A stretch of DNA of 64,000 bases, from positions 496,001 to 560,000 of the forward strand of contig CBDDPZ010000009.1 of assembly GCA_965232575.1 (NCBI GenBank). Direction: 5' to 3'. The DNA is from Bin5 sp965232575. GTDB taxonomy: Bacteria > Chloroflexota > Anaerolineae > Caldilineales > Caldilineaceae. A program made the translations under genes and the position numbers. Shown in pieces: positions 34,157 through 43,577 of this stretch. A model generated the notes under the pieces. It was not told the DNA's origin and ran no database searches. It was given only the letters and a program-made list of their open reading frames with translations. The number at the start of each line of letters is the position of its first letter. The stretch's first letter is position 1.

Positions 34157-34426
34157 TTACATCGTATGTACGGCGCCGTCCTCCTCGACCCTGACAAGCC
34201 ACGCTTCTTTCGCCAGTGCCTGAAGTCCCTGTCCGGGACCGCTAACCGCGTAACAGGGTATTATCGAAGTCTGATGCCGCACCACATAACCCGCTCTCTC
34301 GATGGCAGCGCACTGCGCCGGACCCGTTTCATTGACATGCAACAGCAAGTACATCGTCCCGTCCGGGGCGCCGGCAATCCGTTTCTGAAGCGCGAGAGGG
34401 ATCTTTTCCTGACCTTCGTCTGACAT
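34157..34426 (-). CDS. Free-standing subtilase propeptide (I9)-like small protein
   Basis: The 89-residue protein has no catalytic domain. Its pattern, TMYLLLHV strand, helix GPAQCAAIERAGY, strand VRHQTSIIPCYAVSG, helix GLQALAKEAW, strand LVRVEEDGAVH, parallels the propeptide of the neighbouring protease (VQVIVRF, helix, YRLIPATALSL, LDELTDSDDVAEVWLDEDVH). It is upstream on the same strand. Such proteins can act as intramolecular-chaperone-like activators or inhibitors in trans. The similarity is my reading of the pattern, not a search result. Confidence 0.6.
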   Translation of the reverse strand: MSDEGQEKIPLALQKRIAGAPDGTMYLLLHVNETGPAQCAAIERAGYVVRHQTSIIPCYAVSGPGQGLQALAKEAWLVRVEEDGAVHTM

Positions 34427-34536
34427 CTCTAGGTCGTGATCTCCGCGAAGATAGTTTTACCCTGACTTTAACAGTATTGCCACAACGAACCGAACTTGGC
34501 AAACCCTGATTCCAGCGCCAACGAGGGCCGGTCCCG

Positions 34537-36138
34537 TTACGTCAAATAATCGTAGGCAATTAGTGTAAGGAACTCAACGAAATCGTCTGTCAAAATGAGC
34601 CTGTCCAGTATCTCTCCTGCCTCTTCCAAACGCCCGGGGCCGTATTCTCCCAGTCTCTTCAACTCCTCGTCGCGGATTTGTCTGTACAGCTCGCGCGTCA
34701 CTGGCCTCCCGTCGTCTAGCTTGGCATTGTGCCGGATCCATTGCCAGATCTGTGAACGTGAAATCTCGGCTGTGGCCGCATCCTCCATCAGATTGTAAAT
34801 CGCAGCCGCGCCGACGCCTAGCAGCCACGCATTCAAATACTGGAGCGCAACGTCTACATTCGTTCGGAGCCCGCTCTCCGTGATCGTGCCTCCGGGAACG
34901 CCGACATCGACGATCTGCTCCGCCGTCACCGCCACATCCTCTCGCATGCGGTGCTTCTGATGAGGTGCGCCATCCGTCGCCTCTTCGAATATCCCCCGCG
35001 CCAGTGGCACCAGATCAGGATGAGCGACCCATGTCCCGTCGCAGCCGTCGCCCGATTCACGCACTTTGTCCGCCCGCACCTTCGCCAGCGCCTCCTCGTT
35101 GACCGCAGGATCCCGCCGGCTCGGAATGAAAGCCGCCATGCCCCCAATCGCATGTGCGCCCCGTTTGTGGCATGTACGAACCAGAAGCTCGGTGTAGGCG
35201 CGCATAAACGGCGTCGTCATTGTAACCTGCGCCCGCTCCGGCAGAACCGTATCGGGATTGTCACGGAACTTCTTGATCGCGCTGAAAATATAGTCCCATC
35301 TGCCCGCGTTTAAGCCCGCCGAATAATCTCGCAACTCGTATAAAATCTCCTCCATCTCCAGCGCAGCCAGTATCGTCTCGATCAGGACCGTCGCCCGGAA
35401 CGAGCCGTGTGGAATACCCAGCGTATCCTCTGAGTGAGCGAACACCTCCGCCCACAACCGCGCCTCAAGATGGCTCTCAAGTTTGGGCAAATAGAAATAA
35501 CACGAACTGCCCCGTCGCTGCCGTTCAGCCGCATTATGGAATACATACAGCCCCACGTCGAACAGACTGGCCGAAATCGGCTCGCCGTTTACCAGCACAT
35601 TCTTTTCCTCCAGGTGCCAGCCCCGGGGCCTGACCAGCAGCGTTGCAACCTCACCATTAAGCTCATAGACTCGCCCCCTGGCCTCATCCTCCAGCCGGAT
35701 CGTTCGTCGCACCGCATCGTACAGGTTCAACTGCCCTTCCACACAGTTCTCCCACGTCGGCGAGTTGGCGTCCTCAAAATCCGCCATAAACACGTCCGCG
35801 CCCGAATTCAACGCATTGATCACCATCTTTCGATCGACTGGACCCGTAATCTCGGCCCAGCGCCTTTGCAAGTCATCGGGCGTATCCGCAACCTGCCAGT
35901 CCCCGTTGCGGACCTCCTCTGTATCAGTCAAAAAGCCCGGCACCTCGCCCGCGTCAATACGAGCCTGCCGCGCCGTTCGCGCCGCCAGCAACGCCTGGCG
36001 CTGGGAATCAAACTTTCCGTGCAGATCAGCAACGAAAGCCAGCGCGTCGGCCGTCACAATCTGTTCAGATGCCGCAAAAGTCTCGCCAACTACCTGAACT
36101 TCCACCTGGTATCCCACGCGTTCATTCTCCCGTGACAT
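34537..36138 (-). CDS. aceB: Malate synthase A
   Basis: The 533-residue protein condenses glyoxylate and acetyl-CoA to malate. Family segments include FMADFEDANSPTWENCVEGQ, LLVRPRGWHLEEKN, FRATVLIETILAALEMEEIL, IGGMAAFIPSRRDP and SRSQIWQWIRHNAKLDDGR, and the length is standard for the A form. Isocitrate lyase is not in the window. A 110-bp spacer separates it from the small gene downstream, and the upstream region contains an inverted-repeat element. Confidence 0.97.
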   Translation of the reverse strand: MSRENERVGYQVEVQVVGETFAASEQIVTADALAFVADLHGKFDSQRQALLAARTARQARIDAGEVPGFLTDTEEVRNGDWQVADTPDDLQRRWAEITGPVDRKMVINALNSGADVFMADFEDANSPTWENCVEGQLNLYDAVRRTIRLEDEARGRVYELNGEVATLLVRPRGWHLEEKNVLVNGEPISASLFDVGLYVFHNAAERQRRGSSCYFYLPKLESHLEARLWAEVFAHSEDTLGIPHGSFRATVLIETILAALEMEEILYELRDYSAGLNAGRWDYIFSAIKKFRDNPDTVLPERAQVTMTTPFMRAYTELLVRTCHKRGAHAIGGMAAFIPSRRDPAVNEEALAKVRADKVRESGDGCDGTWVAHPDLVPLARGIFEEATDGAPHQKHRMREDVAVTAEQIVDVGVPGGTITESGLRTNVDVALQYLNAWLLGVGAAAIYNLMEDAATAEISRSQIWQWIRHNAKLDDGRPVTRELYRQIRDEELKRLGEYGPGRLEEAGEILDRLILTDDFVEFLTLIAYDYLT

Positions 36139-36462
36139 GGAGCGCTCCTTGTGTGAAAGGGGAGAGGTAAGAGGTACGCCTTAAGCATACTAATATCACC
36201 AAAACTCGTCAAAACGCGCCCCGGCGAATTCAAGCGCAAGTTCACTCGCTCTAGGTTCTTTTGAACACGTAATCCCATCACGCCCGCGTCGACATTTCCT
36301 CACCGTCTTCTCTCCTCGCCCCATTCCACTATCGGGTGCATCCCAGATTTGGGGGCGCCTCACTGGGATCGCCTCACTGGGATCGCGGGCGTCTCGCCCG
36401 CAGCCTGTGCAGTTGGACAGAGGCAGCCCCCATTTTGAATCGCACCCCCACTATCCACTACG
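36139..36462. other. Divergent intergenic region holding an inverted-repeat element
   Basis: No gene is seen. The region contains two oppositely oriented copies of the dispersed repeat (36326-36361 and 36420-36457). Inside them are a tandem 14-bp duplication (CTCACTGGGATCGC twice, 36359-36386) and a 7-bp hairpin GCGGGCG-TCT-CGCCCGC (36385-36401). Confidence 0.55.
36326..36457. repeat. MITE-like palindromic element (~130 bp)
   Basis: The left arm (36326-36361) and right arm (36420-36457) are imperfect inverted copies: GGTGC...GGGGGCG/TGCCTC on one side and its complement on the other. The core is a tandem 14-mer and a GC hairpin. The arms belong to the same family as the repeats at 5217 and 13694. 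No transposase is associated, which suggests a non-autonomous or REP/BIME-like element. Confidence 0.55.
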
Positions 36463-39274
36463 TTGACCAGAATATGTCGGTGCCCCAGCCTTCCGAACAT
36501 CTCACGCCGCGAACCGGTCCACGTCGACCCGTTTCTTTACGCAGAGAACAGACTCTTCATACAATTTTCCGCCAGTCGGTCCTGCAGTGAAAGCCCCGCC
36601 ATCTGCCTTCCCTTGAACACGCCGCGCCTCACCCTTTCTGGCGTAGGGGGCAAAGGTCTGAATCTGGCCCAATTGGCCCTGGCCGGATTCCCCGTTCCCG
36701 CTGGCTTCATCATTGCCACCGGCGCCTACAATGCCTTCGTAGACCGCGCCGGTCTCTCGAGTTGGTTGGCCGCCGAGGCCCGTGCCGTTGACACCGACGA
36801 CCCAGTTGCCTTGGAAGCTCTGTCCGACCGTATACGCCGCCGCTTCCAAGACGGCGAAATACCGGGCGAACTGTCCGCCCCAATTATCGCCGCCTATGCG
36901 AATATGAGCCGGCCCCCGGTCGCAGTGCGTTCCTCTGCCACCGCCGAAGATCTTCCCGGCATGTCCTTCGCCGGCCAGCAGGACACCTTCCTCAACGTGC
37001 AGGGGGAGGAAGCCCTGCTGCACGCAGTCGTCAACTGCTGGAGCAGTCTGTGGACCGCACGCGCCATCGCCTACCGAGCGCGTAACGACATCGACCATGA
37101 TGCTGTCTCCCTAGCAGTTGTCGTCCAGGCTATGGTGGAAAGCAATACCTCCGGCATCCTCTTCACCGCCAACCCCCTGACCGGCTCCCGTACCGAAACC
37201 GTCATTGACGCGACCTTTGGACTCGGCGAAGCCCTGGTGAGCGGCCAGGTGGAGCCAGATCACTACATTGTCGAAAGCGGAAGTTGCCGGATCCTCAAGA
37301 AGGAACTGGGTGCCAAAGGCAACATTGGTCCAGGGGATTCCTGCCGGAGGCGTCGAGGAAATCCGCGGCGACCGCCGCCTGGAACAGGCACTGACAGACG
37401 ATCAGATCGTTCAACTGACGGCAATGGGCAATCAGGTTGCCGAACTTTACGGTGATCCTCAGGACATTGAATGGGCAATTGTCGGTGAGAAGCTGTATCT
37501 TCTCCAGTCCCGGCCTATCACATCTCTCTTCCCCGTGCTCCCTGCAGAGGATGACACAGACCTCAAAGTCTATGTATCGCTTGGCGCCATTCAAGGCGTG
37601 CTGGGCCCGTTTACCCCGTTCGGCTTGGACATGCTCCGCGGGCTCTTCGCCGGCATAGCCCGAATTTTCTCTTCAGACGCCACCCTTTATGATCAGCAGC
37701 TCCTGCATTCGGCCGCCGACCGTCCCTGGATCGAAGTCTCGGGCGCATTGCGCAATCCAGTCGGCCGTCTCATATTCCGCCGGGGATTACCTCTGGTTGA
37801 GCCAGGCACCGCACAGGCCATTCGATCTTTGACAGGCGACCCGCGGTTAGCGGGTTCAACCATTCGTCTGCGTTCCGTTGCCAGGGTCGCGCCTTTGATT
37901 CCCAAAGTTCTGAGGGCAGCCATTCGAGCTTTTCTCAAGCCGGAAGTATTTGGGCAGGAAGTCCTTTCCACCGATGAAGCGCACATCGACAGCGTAAAAG
38001 TTAGGGCGCGCACGGCGCGAACTCTCGACGAACGCATCAATCTGTGCGAATGGCTCTACTATAATTCCCAGTTTTCCTTCTTGTTGCCCCACTTCATCCC
38101 TCCGATCATCGTTGGCTACGCCTCGCTGGCATTGCTCAACCGCCTGGCCGCAAGGCTGTCGCTCTCTGCCCACAACATCTCGCCTCTCTTGGCACTCGAC
38201 CTGACGCGAAATCTGCCCAATAACGTAACAACGGAAATGGACCTGAAACTTTGGCAGGTCACCAAAAGAATTGGCGAGGATTCCACCGCGTCGGCAGCCT
38301 TTGCCGCCTCAGACCCGGAGACGCTTGCAAGGGACTATCAGTCAAGCGAGTTGCCGGCCCCTGTTCAGACCGCCCTGGAAGAGTTTCTGGACCGTTACGG
38401 AATGCGCGGGCTGGCCGAGCTCGACATTGGACAGGCTCGCTGGGGCGAACAGCCGCTCCCCATCATCCGTGCCCTGCAGAGCTACCTTTCCATTGAAGAT
38501 GCTGACGCAGCCCCCGACCGGATATTTCACACCGGACGGCTAGCCGCTGCACGGGCGGAGCAAAGCTTGGCAGAAGCCGCCAGCGTCTGGAACAATCCTT
38601 TGGGAGAATGGCTGGTCCATTTGCTCGCGAAACGCGTTCGCGCCTTGGCTGGCTTTCGCGAAAGTCCCAAATTCACCATGATCCGTATCGCGGGAATCGC
38701 GCGCAACGCGCTGCTCGAAAGCGGTCAGGAACTCGTTGACAGTGGAGTCCTGGACCGGGCGGACGACCTCTTCTACTTTACGATGAGGGAGCTAAAGACG
38801 CTTGCAATGCAGGCCCCGGGGGATTGGAAAAAGCTGGCTAAGTCGCGGCGGCTCGTCGAGCGCAACGAACAGCGCCGCCAGCCCATCCCCCGCCTTCTGC
38901 TCAGCGACGGCGGCGCCTTCTATGCCGGCATCACCTCCGCCGAAGGCCAGGACGAATCTACGCTCAACGGCTCTGGAGTCTCGCCGGGTCTCGTCGAAGG
39001 CTCCGTCCAGGTTGTAATGGATCCCCTGGAAGCCCGTCTCCAACCCGGTGACATCCTCGTCTGTCCAGGCACGGACCCTTCCTGGACGCCTCTCTTCCTC
39101 GCCGCCGGTGGATTGGTCATGGAAGTGGTCGGCATGATGACTCACGGCTCCGTAGTCGCCCGCGAATACGGCATTCCCGCCGTCGCCGGCGTGGACCGCG
39201 CCACGCAACATCTGCAGACCGGCCAGAAAGTGCGCGTCGACGGCAGCAGCGGCACAATAGAGCTGTTAAACTGA
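36463..39274 (+). pseudogene. Rifampicin phosphotransferase-like (PEP synthase-type) gene, frameshifted
   Basis: Two frames join at about 37318: AAAGGCAACA carries one extra G relative to the expected reading GAK-ATLVQG. The combined product (~890-930 residues) has the RPH plan. The ATP-grasp domain has VGGKGLNLAQLALAGFPVP, VRSSATAEDLPGMSFAGQ and ILFTANPLTGSRTETV. A middle domain contains the pattern YGMRGLAELDIGQARWGE. The C-terminal swivelling domain carries the phospho-histidine in MMTHGSVVAREYGIPAV. RPH inactivates rifampicin with ATP; close relatives have unknown substrates. The true start may be TTG 36613. The shift could be a mutation or a sequencing error. Confidence 0.8.
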
Positions 39275-39316
39275 GCTATATTCTTTGGTGTCAAGGGGGT
39301 GAATACCGAACTGACA

Positions 39317-40258
39317 CTAGCTGCCGTTTACCGAGTGCACCCGCCCGAAGATCCGCTTCAGGCGGTCGCTGACCTCTTTGGGCAGAGGCGGACGCAGCAA
39401 TGAAGTAACGTTCTCCTCCAGATGCCGAACATTTCCCGTGCCGGTGAGCACGACGTCCAGGCCCGGCTCATGACGGCAGAACCTGTAGGCGGCCTCCGTC
39501 AACGTCCGCGCATCGCTCTCTTCCAGGACCCAGTCCAGCGGTTCAAATAGGTCCAACGCATCGGCATCGATCTCGCCGCTGCGCCGCAACTCCACCAGGA
39601 TCTCCCGCAACCGCGCCGAATTGCTGAACGCCCGCCGCACAGCAAACATGCACTCCGTTGCGATCCCCTTCTCGCGCGTCGCCTGTAACACGTTGCGTCG
39701 GGCCGTCTGGTTGAGAATATTAAATCCGACCATGACAACATCGACGAAATCTTCTCCGATTGCCCGTTGGAGAAGCTCGTGTTCGAAATCAGTAGCAAAC
39801 CGTTCACTTACTGCCAAATGGCGTATCTTTCCCGCCTGCTGCATCTTATGAAGCGCAGGCACGAGCTCATTTCGCAGATGCTGATACGCCTTCATGGTTG
39901 GACCATGAAAGTGAAAAACGTCGATCGTCTCTACGCCCAACCGTTTCAGACTGGCCTCAACGCCGGCGACGTACTCTTCCGCCGGTACAGGCTCGCCCTT
40001 GCGGTAGGCGCCCTTCTTCGTCGAGAGTACAATGCTGTCCCGGTCCACGCCCCGAATCGCTTTGCCGACAATCTCTTCCGTGCCGTATGCCTCGGCCGTG
40101 TCAATATAATTGATTCCCAGCTCGAGGGCCCGACGCACCACCGCGATTGACTCCTGCTCGCTCCGTCCCGTAGACACACCTAGCCTGCTCGGGCCGCCAG
40201 CCCCCAGTCCGACAACACTGACTTCCAGGCCCGTCCTTCCGAATGTGCGGTAGTCCAT
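39317..40258 (-). CDS. Aldo/keto reductase
   Basis: The 313-residue protein begins MDYRTFGRTGLEVSVVGLG. It shows NYIDTAEAYGTEEIVGKAI with the catalytic Asp and Tyr, the Lys in VLSTKKGAY, and a possible His in DVFHFHGPT. It is an NAD(P)H-dependent oxidoreductase of broad substrate range. The ATG at 40258 with GTGGAGG 5-10 bp upstream is chosen; an extension of 74 codons beyond it has no family resemblance. It is convergent with the RPH-like gene, with a 42-bp gap. Confidence 0.92.
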   Translation of the reverse strand: MDYRTFGRTGLEVSVVGLGAGGPSRLGVSTGRSEQESIAVVRRALELGINYIDTAEAYGTEEIVGKAIRGVDRDSIVLSTKKGAYRKGEPVPAEEYVAGVEASLKRLGVETIDVFHFHGPTMKAYQHLRNELVPALHKMQQAGKIRHLAVSERFATDFEHELLQRAIGEDFVDVVMVGFNILNQTARRNVLQATREKGIATECMFAVRRAFSNSARLREILVELRRSGEIDADALDLFEPLDWVLEESDARTLTEAAYRFCRHEPGLDVVLTGTGNVRHLEENVTSLLRPPLPKEVSDRLKRIFGRVHSVNGS

Positions 40259-40532
40259 CTGAGCCTCCACCTTCTGGTACGCCGTCTCTCCGATTCTTTT
40301 GCCTATTGTAACGCGCCTCGTCGGGCACATGAAATCGTGCGTTGCGGCCAACCCCATGCTATAATTGCCGCGGCGCCGGACTTTCATTTCCCTGCGACTG
40401 ACGGCGCAAAACCGGCAGTAACGAGTACGAAATTCCATCTCGCGCCGTCCATGGAATGAGACAATCAGGCCGCTGTTCAACGACCTGTGCAGCAGCCTCC
40501 GAACCCGTAGTTAAATGCGAGGAGAGCTACCA

Positions 40533-40736
40533 ATGGCTGAGGAAACAGTCCGGGAAACCACTGAAGCTGAAGAGACCGTGATTTCCGAAGACGGTGCTTC
40601 GAATGTCCCGACAAATGACCGTCCTAACGCCTATTCCTTTGCCGGTCTGCTACTTGGAAGTTGGGCGGCCCTGATGATTGTGTTCACCCTGATCGCAGTC
40701 GTTGCCATGACCATCGTCGGCGCAGTTGCCGGGTAA
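40533..40736 (+). CDS. 67-residue single-pass membrane protein
   Basis: The ATG at 40533 has GAGGAGAG 7 bp upstream. The first ~35 residues are acidic and Thr-rich (MAEETVRETTEAEETVIS). The rest is one long hydrophobic segment, FAGLLLGSWAALMIVFTLIA to the C-terminal Gly. This acidic-soluble-head/TM-tail layout gives no family. It stands alone between a divergent reductase gene and an ~850-bp gap, so it is likely monocistronic. Confidence 0.6.
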   Translation: MAEETVRETTEAEETVISEDGASNVPTNDRPNAYSFAGLLLGSWAALMIVFTLIAVVAMTIVGAVAG

Positions 40737-41089
40737 CCAAGGGGCGCCGGCCTCGTAGTTTTCCCAAACCGGACCCAAAACCCGCTATAAGACCGCTTCT
40801 CACCGGTAACCGTCTGGTCTGTGACTTGGACCTGGTTCGGTCCGGATTTGTTCACCCCAGCACGCCTCCTGCGCCTGCTCTGCTCTGCCATCGTTGGCGG
40901 GACTACCCGCCGGTAATGCCCTGATGCGTTAACCAAAGATTGGCTTACTACATGGCCCAATTAGGGACAAATTCATTCGCCGCAGATAGGCGACCCGCCG
41001 CAGACATCCGTAGCCTATCCCGGCCTCTTATTGACAGAAAAGTGTCCATCGCTGCCACTCGTCCGGACAGATCCCACCACAAAATTGGT

Positions 41090-41119
41090 TTGCGGACAAG
41101 GCAGTCCTTGTGCTACAAT
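41090..41119 (+). promoter_or_regulatory. Promoter-like site overlapping an inverted repeat
   Basis: TTGCGG and TACAAT are 18 bp apart. The spacer contains the perfect 6-bp inverted repeat ACAAGG/CCTTGT. The nearest downstream gene is about 470 bp away, so it may drive a non-coding transcript or a long leader. Confidence 0.35.
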
Positions 41120-41496
41120 CCCGCCCGCAAGACATTTTAGTGCCAATGTCTCCTCCCCAAGCGTTGTCAAAAGCGCATACCGCCATGATCAGAAACCAGG
41201 GGAGCCCTTACGCTAATCTATTGAGCCATCTTGCGCTTTAGGTCCTGATGTCTACCTGGACAAAACATGAATGATACAGGTTGCCCCTTGACACCTCATC
41301 CAGCCTGAGGAGGGCTGAAACCGACCGAAGTGGCGCGGCCAGCGAGAACAGCAAGACTCGGCTGTACTTGCCAAATCCAACAAGATCGAGTCCCGTAGGC
41401 TATTCGGAAAAGCCCTCGGACCGGAGCTTGCCAACCGGGTAACCGGCCTCGCCTGAACGCTTTCAAACCAAGTCGACCGGTAAACGGCGCCTTCGC

Positions 41497-41525
41497 AGAT
41501 ATTGAGTTATTTTGACTCAATATCT
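41497..41525. promoter_or_regulatory. Perfect 11-bp palindrome, probable operator of the sugar locus
   Basis: AGATATTGAGT-tattttg-ACTCAATATCT is a perfect 11-bp inverted repeat with a 7-bp spacer, centred 75 bp before the first gene of the transporter cluster. AT-rich content and symmetry fit a dimeric repressor site. No local regulator gene is present. The RNA form would be only weakly stable and lacks a T-tract. Confidence 0.6.
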
Positions 41526-41585
41526 TGCTCGTAAAAAGCGCCTACATACATTTTCTCGCACTTCGATGGGAGCAAACTGCAAGCG

Positions 41586-43577
41586 ATGACGAAAAAGATC
41601 TACGCCTATGGGATGGACGGCTTCGTCACCCCGATGATGAAATTCTTCGCAGCTGAGGGCTGCTTGCCGAATTTCAGCCGCCTTCTCAAAGAAGGAACCG
41701 TCAATGAGACCTATCCCTCCTTCCCCGTCTGGACGCCCACCAACTGGGCGACTCTTTCCACCGGCGCCCACACTGGCACCCACAGCGTCCCAACATGGCA
41801 GACCGTAATTGAGCGAAAGTCCGGCGCCAACGAGAAGGACGTGATCGTCAGCAGCTTTGACGGCCGCGCCAACAACGCCGAACGCATTTGGAACGCGTTG
41901 GAGCGCGCCGGCCTCAAAAGCGTCGCCGTACACTACCCCGGAGCCCATCCTTCAGGCGTGGAAATCGGCTACGTTGTCGACGGTTTCGGCGCGCCCGGGC
42001 ACAATAGCACTGAATTTGAAGTGGCTGCGGCCCAGGCCTACACGACGGATGCCTCCAAGGCAAGCGATGTTGCCATGGCGCACGACGGTTCAGCCATCCA
42101 GGGCCTTCGCAGCGTTGAACACATCGATTCGCTCACCGCAGCCGACGGCTGGAGCAATCTGCCGGAAAGCGCCTCGACTCCACTGGCGACAGCCTTTTCC
42201 GTCAACGCGCGCCTGGGAGGCGACGTCAACCGTTTTCACCTGCTTGCCATCGACAGCGCCGGCAGTGGCTACGATCGCGTCCTGATCTGCCGCAGTCGCG
42301 ACGCCAGCGACATCGCCGCCGCGGCCGACCTTGGCGCCTGGAGCGACTGGGCTATCGAGGATTTTCAAATCGACGGTCGCGCACAGGAAGCCTCGGTCCG
42401 TTTCAAATTGATGGAACTGGATCCTGATGGCAGTTCCTTGAAACTTTATCGTACACAGGTGACCTATACCAACGGCTTCACATATGGCGATTCCGAACTG
42501 GAAGCCGAACTCATACACCGCTTCGGTCCCTATCAGGAACATGCCTCGATGACCCCTTACACGTCAGGCATGACCGACTTCGATACGGCTCTCGAAGAGT
42601 GCGAATACCAGGGCCTCTGGTTCGCCAATGTCGCCAACTACATGCTCCACGAAAGAGATTGCTCCTACTTCACCTGCCACTGGCACCTGTATGACTATCT
42701 CAATCATATCCACCTGGCTGACGTCGATCCTGTCTGTCCCGGTTTCAATCCGGAAACCAAAGAGAAATATCTGGACTACTTCCGCCGCGCCTACCAGGTC
42801 GGCGACCGCGTCTTGGGCCTGATGTACGCGGCAGCCGACAAGGCCAACCGCAACGGCGGCGAAGTCTATGTCGGCATCATCTCCGATCACGGCGCCTTCC
42901 CCGACGTCCGCATCGCCAACCTGCGCCAGTTCCTGTACGACAAGGGCTTCCTCGTTCTGAAGCAAGGCGGGGAAGAGGCGATCGCCCAGGACCTGGACCC
43001 CCCTCCTGACGAGATCGACTGGGACCGGACCAAAGCCTACCTTGCGCGGCGCGGCTTCGACATAACGATCAATGCCGAACCAGGCCCGAAATTCGACGAA
43101 ATTGAGCGCGAGCTTCTCACCGCCCTCCGCACTTGGATCGACGAAGAAACCGGCAACACAGTAGTCGCCATCGCCCTGCCTAAACGCGATGCCTATCTGC
43201 TAGGCCAGTGGGGGAATGAATGTGGAGACGTCATCTTCGCCTGGGACCACGACTATGTAAGCGGTTACTACACGCAATGGCTCGGGATCGAAGGCGGCGG
43301 GAATGTCGGTGCCCCTCTCGTTTACGGCGCCCATCATGGCGGATTCATCCCGACGGAAAACGGTTTCTCGTCCACCTTCGGCTCCTTTTTCCTCGACGGG
43401 CCGGGCCTGAAGAAGGGATACGAACGCCCGGTCGACCGGCTGGGCTACATTCATGCCGTCGACGTCGTCCCGACGTTCTGCCACATCCTGGGCGTCGATC
43501 CTCCGGCGCAAGCCCAGGGTACAGTGGCGCGCGATCTCTACGAGGGACATGAAATGGTTAGGGAAAGGAAGAAATGA
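41586..43577 (+). CDS. Alkaline phosphatase/type I phosphodiesterase superfamily protein
   Basis: The 663-residue protein carries metal-site features of this superfamily. YAYGMDGFVTPMM is the first Asp, TYPSFPVWTPTNWATLSTG contains the nucleophile Thr/Ser region, and ISDHGAFPD and YGAHHGGFIP hold the later Asp/His ligands. There is no signal peptide, so it is presumably cytoplasmic. It heads the sugar cluster and overlaps the first permease start (ATGA). Its substrate could be a phosphorylated or sulfated sugar, inferred from context. Confidence 0.82.
   Translation: MTKKIYAYGMDGFVTPMMKFFAAEGCLPNFSRLLKEGTVNETYPSFPVWTPTNWATLSTGAHTGTHSVPTWQTVIERKSGANEKDVIVSSFDGRANNAERIWNALERAGLKSVAVHYPGAHPSGVEIGYVVDGFGAPGHNSTEFEVAAAQAYTTDASKASDVAMAHDGSAIQGLRSVEHIDSLTAADGWSNLPESASTPLATAFSVNARLGGDVNRFHLLAIDSAGSGYDRVLICRSRDASDIAAAADLGAWSDWAIEDFQIDGRAQEASVRFKLMELDPDGSSLKLYRTQVTYTNGFTYGDSELEAELIHRFGPYQEHASMTPYTSGMTDFDTALEECEYQGLWFANVANYMLHERDCSYFTCHWHLYDYLNHIHLADVDPVCPGFNPETKEKYLDYFRRAYQVGDRVLGLMYAAADKANRNGGEVYVGIISDHGAFPDVRIANLRQFLYDKGFLVLKQGGEEAIAQDLDPPPDEIDWDRTKAYLARRGFDITINAEPGPKFDEIERELLTALRTWIDEETGNTVVAIALPKRDAYLLGQWGNECGDVIFAWDHDYVSGYYTQWLGIEGGGNVGAPLVYGAHHGGFIPTENGFSSTFGSFFLDGPGLKKGYERPVDRLGYIHAVDVVPTFCHILGVDPPAQAQGTVARDLYEGHEMVRERKK

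Larger units (their letters stand above)
40737..41585. other. ~850-bp intergenic region with two palindromes and a promoter-like site
   Basis: No convincing protein is encoded. Structures seen are a promoter-like TTGCGG-18-TACAAT (41090-41119), whose spacer is an inverted repeat ACAAGG-CAGT-CCTTGT (41096-41111), and a third copy of CCCCTTGACAC followed by a CCTCA/TGAGG hairpin (41284-41310). A perfect 11-bp palindrome at 41497-41525 lies just before the sugar locus. A small RNA or long leader starting near 41126 is possible. Confidence 0.4.

Noticed and set aside
37318..37318. Programmed ribosomal frameshift in the RPH-like gene
   Set aside because: No canonical slippery heptamer or downstream stimulatory structure was evident; a simple one-base insertion or sequencing error explains the data.
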